A DNA stretch of 10,369 nt from Bordetella parapertussis (GCA_943331855.1 CALQNE010000114.1:1-10369), one strand, 5' to 3'; shown: positions 1-7,944, numbered from the stretch's first letter. A program made the numbers and translations. The notes: generated from the letters alone by a model not told the origin.

Positions 1-195
1 CGGATTTTGGTCTATAACAAGATTGATCTTGCTGGTCTTGAACCGCGAATTGAAACCGATGCGCATGGTACGATTTGCAGGGTGTTTTTAAGCGCGCAGC
101 AACGCTTAGGTTTAGATGGTTTACGTAGTGCAATCAGTCAGTTTGCTTTAAATATGGAAAACAATGCGACTTCTATCCCGAATATTCAATCTTAA
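1..195 (+). CDS. hflX: GTPase HflX, 3' end only (partial)
   Basis: This is the C-terminal end of HflX, a ribosome-associated GTPase that splits stalled or heat-damaged ribosomes. The gene enters from the left edge and only 64 codons plus the stop are visible. The sequence shows the G4 guanine-specificity motif NKID right after RILVY, then a G5-like LSAQQRLGLDGL segment, followed by a short C-terminal tail. The identification rests on these two GTPase motifs together with the adjacent hflK-hflC, which is the usual neighbourhood (hfq-hflX-hflK-hflC). The P-loop, switch regions and N-terminal domain lie outside the window. The last 32 bp overlap the start of hflK in another frame, which suggests co-transcription and translational coupling. 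With so little sequence another TRAFAC GTPase cannot be excluded from motifs alone, but the context makes HflX by far the best call. Confidence 0.9.
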   Translation, partial: RILVYNKIDLAGLEPRIETDAHGTICRVFLSAQQRLGLDGLRSAISQFALNMENNATSIPNIQS

Positions 196-1453
196 CGATC
201 CCGGCTGGGGTCGTGGACAAGGCGGTAATGGTTCAGAGCCGCCAAAAAAGCCTGAACAAGGCAATGGTCCTCCTGATCTCGATCAAGTCTGGCGCGATTT
301 TAATAATCGGCTGGGTTCATTGTTTGGTCGCGGTAAAGGCGGTGGCGGTTCGCGTCCAAATCAAACGTCTGGCCCAAGTGGCCCCACACCCCGGCAGTCT
401 AAGATTGGCTTGGGTGTCCTCGTTGCTGGCGGTGTTGCGTTGTGGCTAGCAAGCGGATTTTTTATTGTGCAAGAAGGTCAGGTTGCTGTGTTGACGCAAT
501 TTGGCAAATATAAAAGCACGGCTCAAGCGGGTTTTCAGTGGCGAATCCCGGCTCCGATTCAAGGGCACGAGATGGTCAATATTTCTCAACTGCGTACCTT
601 TGAAGTCGGGTTTCGCGGTAACGCACGTAATCGTGTCTTACCCGAGGCGTTGATGCTCACTGAAGACGAAAACATCGTTGATGTGCAGTTTGTGGTGCAG
701 TATCGCCTGCGTGCTGATGGCGCGCCAGACTATATCTTTAAAACTAAAGATCCAGACGAATCCGTGCGACAAACCGCTCAAGCGGCGATGCGCGAAGTGG
801 TCGGTAAAAAACCGATGGATAAAGTGTTGTACGAAGAGCGTGCAGCGATTGCGGTCGATGTGCAAAAGCTGATGCAGCAAATTCTTGATCGCTATAAAAC
901 CGGTATTCAGGTCAGCAGCATTGCGATTCAAAACGTGCAGCCGCCTGAACAGGTCCAGGCCGCATTTGATGACGCAGTCAAAGCAGGTCAAGACTTAGAT
1001 CGTCAAAAGAACGAAGGTCAAGCCTACAGCAACCAAATCGTGCCAATGGCTGCCGGGCAAGCGTCTCGCATGCTTGAACAGGCCGAGGGCTACCGAGCGC
1101 GTGTGGTCGGTACTGCCACGGGTGATGCTGCACGTTTTAGCAGTGTGCTGGCTGAATACACCAAAGCGCCAGAGGTGATTCGTGAGCGTATGTATCTTGA
1201 AACCATGCAGCAGATGTTTGCCAATGCAAGCAAGGTGTTGATCGATACCAAAGGCTCAAACAATATGCTGTATTTGCCGCTTGATAAGATCACGCAGCAA
1301 GTGGCTCAGGATGCGTCGCGTACAGGGTCGAATTCGACCATGACGACGGTGCCGATGATTCCTCCGCCTTTGATTCCCTCTACCTCGTCGCCTGCCCGCC
1401 CAGCGGTGCAAGGTTCCTCCAACTCGCTGACGCGTGATCGCGGCAGCCGCTAA
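164..1453 (+). CDS. hflK: FtsH protease modulator HflK (SPFH/band 7 membrane protein)
   Basis: HflK pairs with HflC at the inner membrane, with the bulk of both in the periplasm. Together they form a cage around FtsH that limits its access to membrane substrates. The 429-residue protein has a Gly/Pro/Asn-rich cytoplasmic N-terminus starting with FNLNDPGWGRG and containing GPPDLDQVWRDF, typical of HflK. One membrane segment follows at about residues 81-102, then the SPFH/band 7 domain beginning around EGQVAVLTQFGKY. A helical region rich in Ala/Gln/Glu comes next, and the C-terminal tail is rich in Ser and Pro. ATG 164 is the only possible long start, because an in-frame TAA lies at 149-151. 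A GGAAA at 156-160 sits only 3 nt upstream, so its Shine-Dalgarno role is doubtful. The start lies inside hflX (32-bp overlap), and hflC follows after 14 bp. Confidence 0.96.
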   Translation: MRLLSRIFNLNDPGWGRGQGGNGSEPPKKPEQGNGPPDLDQVWRDFNNRLGSLFGRGKGGGGSRPNQTSGPSGPTPRQSKIGLGVLVAGGVALWLASGFFIVQEGQVAVLTQFGKYKSTAQAGFQWRIPAPIQGHEMVNISQLRTFEVGFRGNARNRVLPEALMLTEDENIVDVQFVVQYRLRADGAPDYIFKTKDPDESVRQTAQAAMREVVGKKPMDKVLYEERAAIAVDVQKLMQQILDRYKTGIQVSSIAIQNVQPPEQVQAAFDDAVKAGQDLDRQKNEGQAYSNQIVPMAAGQASRMLEQAEGYRARVVGTATGDAARFSSVLAEYTKAPEVIRERMYLETMQQMFANASKVLIDTKGSNNMLYLPLDKITQQVAQDASRTGSNSTMTTVPMIPPPLIPSTSSPARPAVQGSSNSLTRDRGSR

Positions 1454-1455
1454 GC

Positions 1456-1460
1456 AGAGG
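1456..1460 (+). promoter_or_regulatory. Shine-Dalgarno site of hflC
   Basis: AGAGG lies 7 nt before the hflC ATG at 1468. It is the clearest ribosome binding site in the window and fixes the hflC start. It also serves as the contrast for the later genes, most of which have no such element. Confidence 0.75.
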
Positions 1461-1467
1461 ACAGATC

Positions 1468-2340
1468 ATGAAAAGATTATTTCCCCTGTTGATCGCACTG
1501 ATAATCGGTCTGATCGCTTTATCATCCTCAGTCTTTATTGTGCGCGAGCGCGATTACGGCGTAGTGTTTGCGCTGGGTGAGGTTAAAAAGGTTGTTTCTG
1601 AGCCTGGTTTGTACTTCAAGTTGCCACCTCCGTTTCAAAACGTGGTGACGCTTGATAAGCGTCTGTTAACCATTGACGCCCAAGATGCCGAGCGGATTCA
1701 AACCTCTGAAAAGAAAAACCTGCTGATCGACTCGTTTGTGAAGTGGCGCATTGCCGATCCTAAGTTGTATTACGTCACCTTTGGCGGCAACGAGCGTGCA
1801 GCCCGCGAACGTTTGCAAGCGCAAATTCGCGATGCCTTGAACGCTTCAGTCAACATCCGTACCGTCAAAGACGTTGTGTCGCTTGAACGTGAAGTCATCA
1901 TGAACGAAGTGCTGACAAACGTGGTTAAACGCGCTGAAGCCTTGGGCGTTCAAATCGTTGATGTGCGACTCAAGCGCATTGAGTTTGCCCCTGAGATCTC
2001 TGAATCCGTGTTTCGCCGGATGGAATCCGAGCGTCTGCGCGTGGCCAACGAGGCACGCTCAATCGGTGCGGCAGAAAGTGAAAAAATCCGTGCCGAAGCT
2101 GATCGTAAGCGTGAACAAATCGTGGCAGAGGCCTATGGGCGTGCTCAGGCCATTATGGGTGAAGGCGACGCGGTTGCGGCTGGTATTTATGCCAAAGCCT
2201 ACGGTGCTGACTTAAGCTTTTACAGTTTTTACAAAAGCCTTGAGGGGTATCGGGCTGCGTTTGGCAAACAGGGCGACGTGCTGGTGGTTGACCCAACCTC
2301 TGAGTTCTTCAGATACCTAAAGTCATCGTCCGGAAAATAA
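1468..2340 (+). CDS. hflC: FtsH protease modulator HflC (SPFH/band 7 membrane protein)
   Basis: HflC is the partner of HflK in the periplasmic cage around FtsH. The 290-residue protein starts with a short Lys/Arg-containing N-terminus and one membrane segment at about residues 4-25. An SPFH domain follows, starting at VRERDYGVVFALGEV. A charged helical stretch rich in Glu, Ala and Arg spans roughly residues 185-235 (MESERLRVANEARSIGAAES and onward), as expected for the stalk helices of the family. The YSFYKSLEGYRAAF and VVDPTSEFFRYLK motifs near the C-terminus are characteristic of HflC. It is somewhat shorter than the E. coli protein (about 334 residues). The loss appears to be in the internal loops, since both ends are intact. 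It is clearly in one operon with hflK. Confidence 0.96.
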   Translation: MKRLFPLLIALIIGLIALSSSVFIVRERDYGVVFALGEVKKVVSEPGLYFKLPPPFQNVVTLDKRLLTIDAQDAERIQTSEKKNLLIDSFVKWRIADPKLYYVTFGGNERAARERLQAQIRDALNASVNIRTVKDVVSLEREVIMNEVLTNVVKRAEALGVQIVDVRLKRIEFAPEISESVFRRMESERLRVANEARSIGAAESEKIRAEADRKREQIVAEAYGRAQAIMGEGDAVAAGIYAKAYGADLSFYSFYKSLEGYRAAFGKQGDVLVVDPTSEFFRYLKSSSGK

Positions 2341-2376
2341 CCTAAATCTGGCGCCAGCGGCCCGCAGCACGGGGCC

Positions 2377-2404
2377 GTAACACGCTTGCCATAATAGGTA
2401 TAAT
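2377..2404 (+). promoter_or_regulatory. Candidate sigma70 promoter upstream of hisZ
   Basis: A perfect -10 hexamer TATAAT lies at 2399-2404. A 4/6 match to the -35 element (GTAACA, 2377-2382) precedes it with a 16-nt spacer. The predicted transcription start is near 2411. The site lies in the hflC-hisZ spacer and points at hisZ. However, a strong terminator hairpin begins only about 20 nt past the predicted start, so the primary product could be a short RNA or an attenuated hisZ leader. Confidence 0.55.
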
Positions 2405-2431
2405 ACGATGTAAGCTTTAACGATTGTTCTG

Positions 2432-2470
2432 GCGGCTTGCCGGGCTTACGCCCCAAGCCGCTTTTCGTTT
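2432..2470 (+). terminator. Intrinsic terminator between hflC and hisZ
   Basis: GCGGCTTG (2432-2439) pairs perfectly with CAAGCCGC (2454-2461). Inside it, GGGC (2442-2445) pairs with GCCC (2450-2453) around a TTAC loop. The result is a 12-bp stem with one 2-nt bulge. The 3' arm runs directly into TTTTCGTTT, a good U-tract. It probably ends the hflX-hflK-hflC transcript. Because a promoter-like TATAAT lies upstream of it, it may also act as an attenuator for hisZ. Confidence 0.72.
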
Positions 2471-2504
2471 GGGCGACACTTTTTAAACTTTTAGCTACCC
2501 CCCT

Positions 2505-3668
2505 ATGAAAGGTAATTGGTTACTGCCCGAAAGCCTGGCTGATATGTTGCCGGCTGAGGCGCGCCGCATCGAAGAGCTACGTCGTCAGTTGCTCGATCTG
2601 TTTCGTACCTACGGGTTCGAACTGGTGGCACCGCCGTTGGTTGAATACATTGATTCGCTGCTCTCGGGTACGGGTAGCGATCTCAATTTGCGCACCTCAA
2701 AGTTGGTGGATCAGTTATCGGGTCGCACGCTTGGCGTGCGCGCCGACATGACGCCTCAGGTTACGCGTATTGATGCGCACTTGTTAAACCGTGCGGGCGT
2801 TACGCGCCTTTGCTATTGCGGCCCGGTGCTGCACGCACGCCCCGCTGGTTTGTTGTCTAGCCGCGAACTTCTGCAGATTGGGGCCGAAATCTTTGGCCAT
2901 GCCGGGTTTGAGGCTGATCTAGAAATCATTCGTCTTGCGCTCGAAAGCGCAAGATTGGCTGGTGTTCAAACCTTGCGTCTTGATTTGTGCCACGCCGGTT
3001 TAGTACGTAGCCTGATCGAGGCTGATCCCGAGGCGCAAGCCCGTGCCGACGAAATCATGGCACTGCTGCGCGACAAAGACTTGCCTGGGCTTGCTGAGCT
3101 AGGCGAGGGCGCAAACGCTTTACGTGCACAAACGGTGCAGTCTTTGGTCGCGCTGCCTAAACTGTACGGTGATCGTAGTGTGATCGATCGTGCGCGCCGG
3201 GTTTTGCCAACGCTGCCAGGCGTGGTGTCTGCCCTGGATACCTTGGCGCAAGTGATTGGTGCACTCGACGACGTCTCAGTGGGCATTGACCTGGCCGATG
3301 TCGGCACCTATGGGTACCACTCGGGCGTCACGTTTTCGATTTATGCCGATGGCTGGCACGACTCGCTGGTTCAGGGTGGGCGTTACGACAACGTGAGCTT
3401 GGCCTTTGGTCGGGCGCGCCCCGCAACAGGCTTTAGTCTTGATTTGCGTAAGCTAGCAGGTGGTTTGTTGCCTGCTGTGCCGTCACCGGCCATTCGTGCG
3501 CCTGCCGGTCAAGACCCTAAACTGCGTGCGGCCATTCAAGCGCTTCGGTTAGCGGGTGATATCGTGGTGCAGGTGTTTCCGGGTGAACATGCCACGCACG
3601 ATGAGTTTGTTTTTGATCGCGAGCTTGTATTGCAAAGCGGTCAGTGGAAAGTGCAAAACGTTGTATAG
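2505..3668 (+). CDS. hisZ: ATP phosphoribosyltransferase regulatory subunit HisZ
   Basis: HisZ is a catalytically inactive paralogue of histidyl-tRNA synthetase. It assembles with the short form of HisG to catalyse and regulate the first step of histidine synthesis (ATP + PRPP) in the cytoplasm. The 387-residue protein shows the class II synthetase core: [18 protein letters not shown] near residues 85-102, [21 protein letters not shown] near 121-140, [14 protein letters not shown] and the [14 protein letters not shown] stretch. It lacks the C-terminal anticodon-binding domain of true HisRS, which separates it from hisS. Its presence implies a short HisG elsewhere in the genome. The ATG start is supported by the [20 protein letters not shown]-terminus expected of the family, yet no Shine-Dalgarno precedes it, only ACCCCCCT directly before ATG. 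purA follows after 81 bp, as in other Burkholderiales. Confidence 0.95.
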   Translation: MKGNWLLPESLADMLPAEARRIEELRRQLLDLFRTYGFELVAPPLVEYIDSLLSGTGSDLNLRTSKLVDQLSGRTLGVRADMTPQVTRIDAHLLNRAGVTRLCYCGPVLHARPAGLLSSRELLQIGAEIFGHAGFEADLEIIRLALESARLAGVQTLRLDLCHAGLVRSLIEADPEAQARADEIMALLRDKDLPGLAELGEGANALRAQTVQSLVALPKLYGDRSVIDRARRVLPTLPGVVSALDTLAQVIGALDDVSVGIDLADVGTYGYHSGVTFSIYADGWHDSLVQGGRYDNVSLAFGRARPATGFSLDLRKLAGGLLPAVPSPAIRAPAGQDPKLRAAIQALRLAGDIVVQVFPGEHATHDEFVFDRELVLQSGQWKVQNVV

Positions 3669-3669
3669 G

Positions 3670-3712
3670 CTCTGGCCTGCTTGATCAGTCAATGATTGGC
3701 AGCGCACCAGAG
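3670..3712 (+). other. Weak inverted repeat in the hisZ-purA spacer
   Basis: CTCTGG (3670-3675) and CCAGAG (3707-3712) form a 6-bp stem with a 31-nt loop, followed by a T-rich stretch (GTTTAATG, then ATTTTTAATTAG). It could be a weak terminator or a processing hairpin between hisZ and purA. The long loop and interrupted T-run make intrinsic termination uncertain. I see no convincing purA promoter in this 81-bp spacer. Confidence 0.25.
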
Positions 3713-3731
3713 GTTTAATGTTGATTTTTAA

Positions 3732-5045
<1,314 letters not shown>

Positions 5046-5056
5046 GCTCTAAACGC

Positions 5057-5593
5057 ATGACCCAAACGAACGCGCGCGATCTTTGGGTCAGTTGGGAGCA
5101 ATATCACGACCTCATCGAGCAACTGGCTGTGTTGCTTGGGCAAGCCGACTTTAAATTTAATCACCTCGTCTGTTTGGCCCGCGGTGGTTTGCGCATCGGC
5201 GACGTCTTATCCCGCGTCTTTAACGTTCCGCTGGCTATTTTGGCCACCAGCAGTTATCGGGCGGGGGCGGGCACCGAGCAGGGTGCCCTAACTATTGCAC
5301 CGTCGCTTACCTCAACCGGCGGCGCGCTGGCAGGCAAGGTGTTACTGGTGGATGACTTGGCGGATTCAGGCGCAACCTTTGCGGGGGTGCTGCCGTATTT
5401 GCGGCAGGCCTACCCCGAGATTACTGAGATTCAAACGGCCGTCTTGTGGCACAAGGCTGGCTCGGCATTTAGCCCCGACTTCGTGGTGTCAACGCTTGAT
5501 GCCAATCCGTGGATCCATCAGCCCTTTGAGGCGTACGACACACTGGGTATCGCCAAACTGACAGAAAAGTGGCACCTAAAGCACCAAAAATAG
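5057..5593 (+). CDS. Gpt-like phosphoribosyltransferase
   Basis: This 178-residue type I phosphoribosyltransferase carries the 13-residue PRPP-binding motif as VLLVDDLADSGATF (residues 95-108), with the two adjacent acidic residues and the DSGAT loop. An upstream CLARGGLRIGDVLSR segment (39-53) matches the pyrophosphate-loop region of xanthine/guanine phosphoribosyltransferases. The family therefore suggests transfer of ribose-5-phosphate from PRPP to a purine base, probably xanthine, guanine or hypoxanthine. The base cannot be deduced from sequence, so I give no gene symbol. The position 11 bp after purA supports a purine salvage or interconversion role. It is close in length to E. coli Gpt (152) but a little longer. 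No clear Shine-Dalgarno precedes ATG 5057. A regulatory, non-catalytic member of the fold is a less likely alternative. Confidence 0.88.
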   Translation: MTQTNARDLWVSWEQYHDLIEQLAVLLGQADFKFNHLVCLARGGLRIGDVLSRVFNVPLAILATSSYRAGAGTEQGALTIAPSLTSTGGALAGKVLLVDDLADSGATFAGVLPYLRQAYPEITEIQTAVLWHKAGSAFSPDFVVSTLDANPWIHQPFEAYDTLGIAKLTEKWHLKHQK

Positions 5594-5601
5594 CGTAATT
5601 G

Positions 5602-5610
5602 TGCTATGAT
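5602..5610 (+). promoter_or_regulatory. Extended -10 promoter of the rpsU-dnaG-rpoD operon
   Basis: TGCTATGAT forms an extended -10 element: TG at 5602-5603 and the hexamer TATGAT at 5605-5610, a 5/6 match. No good -35 lies at 16-18 nt, as is usual for extended -10 promoters. The predicted start is near 5617, giving a leader of about 96 nt to rpsU. The site begins 9 bp after the phosphoribosyltransferase stop, so it opens a new transcription unit. Confidence 0.6.
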
Positions 5611-5627
5611 CGAAGGCTGTTCTGCTG

Positions 5628-5661
5628 AAGCTTTGGCTGGTTTTAACGCTTGCCGCAGCTT
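5628..5661 (+). promoter_or_regulatory. Candidate stem-loop in the rpsU leader
   Basis: AAGCT (5628-5632) pairs with AGCTT (5657-5661) and GGC (5635-5637) with GCC (5652-5654), separated by a 2x2 internal loop containing a possible U-G pair. The loop is TGGTTTTAACGCTT. It lies in the predicted 5' leader between the extended -10 promoter and the rpsU start, where ribosomal protein genes often carry autoregulatory structures. The stem is modest and could be chance. Confidence 0.3.
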
Positions 5662-5712
5662 GTTTAGCTAGATTTATTCGCTGTTTAACTCATTTTTTAC
5701 GTCTCGCACCCT

Positions 5713-5925
5713 ATGCCTATCGTTCGTCTGAAAGAAAACGAGCCCTTTGAAGCCGCTTTGCGTCGCTTCAAACGCACAATTGAAAAAACCGGTCTCTTGA
5801 CCGAGCTGCGCGCCCGCGAATTCTATGAAAAACCCACTGCTGAGCGTAAGCGCAAGCAGGCTGCTGCTGTTAAGCGCCATTACAAGCGCATCCGTAGCCA
5901 GCAATTGCCTCCGCGCATGTTTTAA
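5713..5925 (+). CDS. rpsU: Small ribosomal subunit protein bS21
   Basis: bS21 sits on the 30S platform near the 3' end of 16S rRNA and assists mRNA binding at initiation. The 70-residue protein has the standard length. It begins [20 protein letters not shown], has the central [24 protein letters not shown] segment, and ends with a highly basic tail ([19 protein letters not shown]). It is the first gene of the macromolecular synthesis operon and is followed by dnaG after 45 bp. Notably the leader just before the ATG is pyrimidine-rich (CGCACCCT) with no Shine-Dalgarno. That is striking for a protein that helps the ribosome contact mRNA near the anti-Shine-Dalgarno region, and it leaves room for translational autoregulation, although none is proven here. 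Confidence 0.98.
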   Translation: MPIVRLKENEPFEAALRRFKRTIEKTGLLTELRAREFYEKPTAERKRKQAAAVKRHYKRIRSQQLPPRMF

Positions 5926-5928
5926 TTC

Positions 5929-5952
5929 GTGGCGCATCGTCTGATGCGCTGC
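5929..5952 (+). promoter_or_regulatory. Hairpin in the rpsU-dnaG spacer
   Basis: GCGCATC (5932-5938) and GATGCGC (5943-5949) form a perfect 7-bp stem with a GTCT loop, extendable by two wobble pairs and a G-C pair to 10 bp (5929-5952). No U-tract follows, so it is unlikely to be an intrinsic terminator. It occupies the place of the rpsU-dnaG terminator known in E. coli. It may instead limit read-through, mark an RNA end after processing, or hinder ribosomes reaching the dnaG start 19 nt downstream. Confidence 0.65.
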
Positions 5953-5970
5953 TTACGTACGGCCTAAGCG

Positions 5971-7932
5971 TTGATCCCAGATTCATTTATCCAGGATCTT
6001 CTCGCCCGTGTTGACGTGGCGGATGTTGTTGGGCGCTACGTACAGTTAAAAAAAGGTGGCATCAACCTGCTTGGGTTGTGTCCCTTTCATAACGAAAAAT
6101 CTCCCTCGTTTACCGTTAGTCCAACCAAACAGTTTTATCACTGCTTTGGCTGCGGCGCGCATGGCAGTGCAATCACCTTTTTAATTGAACACACAGGCGC
6201 GAGCTTCCCTGAGGCTGTCCGAACCCTAGCTAGTGCGGTTGGGATGACGGTTCCTGAAGAAAATCGCTCGCCTGGCCAAAAGGCGGCCACTGCCCGACGC
6301 AAAGAAGAGGTGTCGCAGCACACCAAGGTGCTAGAACTGGCACAAACTCATTACCTGGCGCAACTGCGCGAAACCCCCGCCGCGATTCGGTATCTAAAAC
6401 AGCGTGGCTTAACGGGCGAAATCGCCAAAGAGTTTGGCTTGGGCTGGGCCGGCAACGATCGCCAAGGCTTGGCCAAGGTGTTTACGCGTTATGACGATGC
6501 GATGCTGGTAGAAGCCGGTTTGGTGATCGAGTCTGAAGACGGGCGACGGTACGACCGGTTTCGTGAGCGGGTGATGTTTCCGATTCGAAACATCAAAGGC
6601 GAAATTGTAGGTTTTGGTGGCCGCATCATCGGTAAAGGCGAACCTAAATACCTGAATTCACCAGAAACCCCTGTGTTTTCAAAGGGTAACGAGCTGTATG
6701 GCTTGTTTGAGGCCCGTACCGCGATTCGCGCTGAAGGTTGCGTGATCGTGGTTGAGGGGTATATGGATGTGGTCGGGTTGGCGCAACTAGGTGTGCGCAA
6801 CGCGGTCGCAACCCTGGGTACGGCGACCACACCCACCCATATTCAAAAGCTGCTGCGCTCAAGCGACAAGGTGATCTTTAGCTTTGACGGCGACGGAGCG
6901 GGGCGCCGCGCTGCATGGCGGGCCTTGCAGTCTTGTTTGCCCCTATTGCGTGATGATATTTCTATCCGGTTCTTATTTTTACCCACCGAGCACGATCCTG
7001 ATAGTTATATCCGGGAGTTTGGCGAACAAGCCTTTCGTGCCTGCTTAGCCGAGTCCGATGCCTTATCGACGTTTTTCTTAAACGAGTTGGCCTCGCGCCA
7101 CGCCTTAAAAGAAGTCGAAGGTCGTTCAGCACTGGTGCACGAGGCTCGGCCGCTATTGGCGTTGATCCCGGCCATTACGCTTAAAGTGCAGTTACAAAAT
7201 GAATTTGCGCGCCTGGTGCAGTTAACGCCTGAAGAATTAGGCGTTTTACTTGAAAAAGAAACCAGCCCACCCCTCGGTGGTTTGCCTGCAGTGGGGCAAG
7301 GGATTGCGGGAGCAAAGGGCCGTGCGCGGGTCGATTCCCCGGGGGGTGCTACGGCGCCGGGCGCGTCGAGCACGGCACCTGGTGAGCCTGGTGCACCTGA
7401 AGAGCAAGACTATCAAGAACCCCCAGGCTTCATGCCTAGCGCAGGTCGCGGTCGTGCTGCACCGCGTGCAGTGCCAGGGCGTGTTGATCGGCGCGCGGTG
7501 GCCCCCATGGCCAAGCGTTTGCTTCGCTTGTTGTTAACCCATCCCGAACTTGTTGACGTCATGGGTGAGCAACAGCTTGAAATTCTTGAACGTGGACCCC
7601 ATCTTGAAATGGTCAGAGAGTTGATCGTGCTGGCGCAAGCCAGTGGCGCGCGCCACGTGGGTGCTCTGATCCAGGCGTCTGACCCAGGGGCCGACCTTGG
7701 GGTGCTGATGGCCTCGGTGGCTGAAGACTTGATGGCCCAAGAGCCTTTGCCTAATCCCCAAGGCGAGTGGGAAGACGCTTTACGGCGGATTGAGCTCGAA
7801 AGCTTAAAAAATGAGCAACAAGTGCTCATTTCTGAGGGTTTAAATAATTTGCAATCTCAGCAAAATTATCGGGAACTTTCTTCGCGGATCACCCGTCTAA
7901 TTGGGGTGATTGAAACCAGCAAGGCTCGCTGA
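5971..7932 (+). CDS. dnaG: DNA primase DnaG
   Basis: DnaG makes the RNA primers for replication at the fork, recruited by the DnaB helicase. The 653-residue protein has the N-terminal CHC2 zinc domain (Cys37, His40, Cys58, Cys61 in CPFH and HCFGCG). The RNA polymerase core with TOPRIM residues follows: Glu262 and Asp266 in EGYMD, Asp306 and Asp308 in FDGDGAG. These are offset by three from the E. coli catalytic residues. The helicase-binding domain spans about 513-653. Between the last two lies a linker of about 80 residues (431-512) rich in Gly, Ala, Pro and Arg, which accounts for the extra length over E. coli (581). The start is TTG: an in-frame TAA lies at 5965-5967, and the next usable codon would remove conserved residues. 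No good Shine-Dalgarno is seen, which fits low primase output between two highly expressed genes. Confidence 0.97.
   Translation: MIPDSFIQDLLARVDVADVVGRYVQLKKGGINLLGLCPFHNEKSPSFTVSPTKQFYHCFGCGAHGSAITFLIEHTGASFPEAVRTLASAVGMTVPEENRSPGQKAATARRKEEVSQHTKVLELAQTHYLAQLRETPAAIRYLKQRGLTGEIAKEFGLGWAGNDRQGLAKVFTRYDDAMLVEAGLVIESEDGRRYDRFRERVMFPIRNIKGEIVGFGGRIIGKGEPKYLNSPETPVFSKGNELYGLFEARTAIRAEGCVIVVEGYMDVVGLAQLGVRNAVATLGTATTPTHIQKLLRSSDKVIFSFDGDGAGRRAAWRALQSCLPLLRDDISIRFLFLPTEHDPDSYIREFGEQAFRACLAESDALSTFFLNELASRHALKEVEGRSALVHEARPLLALIPAITLKVQLQNEFARLVQLTPEELGVLLEKETSPPLGGLPAVGQGIAGAKGRARVDSPGGATAPGASSTAPGEPGAPEEQDYQEPPGFMPSAGRGRAAPRAVPGRVDRRAVAPMAKRLLRLLLTHPELVDVMGEQQLEILERGPHLEMVRELIVLAQASGARHVGALIQASDPGADLGVLMASVAEDLMAQEPLPNPQGEWEDALRRIELESLKNEQQVLISEGLNNLQSQQNYRELSSRITRLIGVIETSKAR
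7261..7506 (+). other. Low-complexity linker of DnaG (residues 431-512)
   Basis: This segment encodes about 82 residues dominated by Gly, Ala, Pro and, near its end, Arg (SAGRGRAAPRAVPGR). It joins the TOPRIM core to the helicase-binding domain. Such linkers are variable in the family. The basic end could contact DNA or simply be flexible. Base composition is more GC-rich than the flanking domains. Confidence 0.7.
7576..7604 (+). promoter_or_regulatory. Sigma32 (RpoH) heat-shock promoter inside dnaG, upstream of rpoD
   Basis: CTTGAAA (7576-7582) and CCCCATCT (7597-7604) are separated by 14 nt. They match the enterobacterial RpoH consensus CTTGAAA / CCCCATnT at every specified position within the accepted spacing. 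The predicted transcription start is near 7611, about 420 nt before the rpoD ATG. In E. coli, rpoD is likewise served by a heat-shock promoter located inside dnaG, so position and sequence agree. The element lies within codons for LEILERGPHL and must coexist with coding constraint. Confidence 0.8.
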
Positions 7933-7938
7933 ACTGGT

Positions 7939-7944
7939 TAAAAT
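7939..7944 (+). promoter_or_regulatory. Possible -10 element before rpoD
   Basis: TAAAAT matches TATAAT at 5 of 6 positions in the dnaG-rpoD spacer. The nearest TTGAAA (7910-7915) is 23 nt away, too far for a normal promoter, and no extended TGn is correctly placed. This is recorded as a weak candidate for a vegetative rpoD promoter. Confidence 0.2.

Noticed and set aside
2348..2357. CTGGCGCCAG palindrome just after hflC as an operator
   Set aside because: It is only 10 bp and GC-rich, common by chance, with no second copy or nearby promoter arrangement to support it.
2358..2377. CGGCCC/GGGCCG inverted repeat after hflC as a terminator
   Set aside because: It has a 6-bp stem with an 8-nt loop but no T-run (TAACACGC follows). 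The stem at 2432-2461 is far better supported.
2405..2432. Histidine leader peptide for classical his attenuation
   Set aside because: The only ATG in the predicted leader (2408) is followed immediately by TAA, and there is no run of His codons.
6047..6053. A7 tract in dnaG in the frame of a -1 slippery heptamer (A AAA AAA)
   Set aside because: No downstream stem or pseudoknot is evident. Slippage would give only a short peptide ending at a nearby TAA. A7 runs also occur in purA (3894-3900) and twice in rpoD (8054-8060 and near 10013-10019), so they look like ordinary Lys-codon runs.
7413..7829. A 138-codon open frame on the minus strand within dnaG
   Set aside because: It is a shadow of the GC-rich linker and C-terminal domain of dnaG, with a low-complexity Ser/Arg product.
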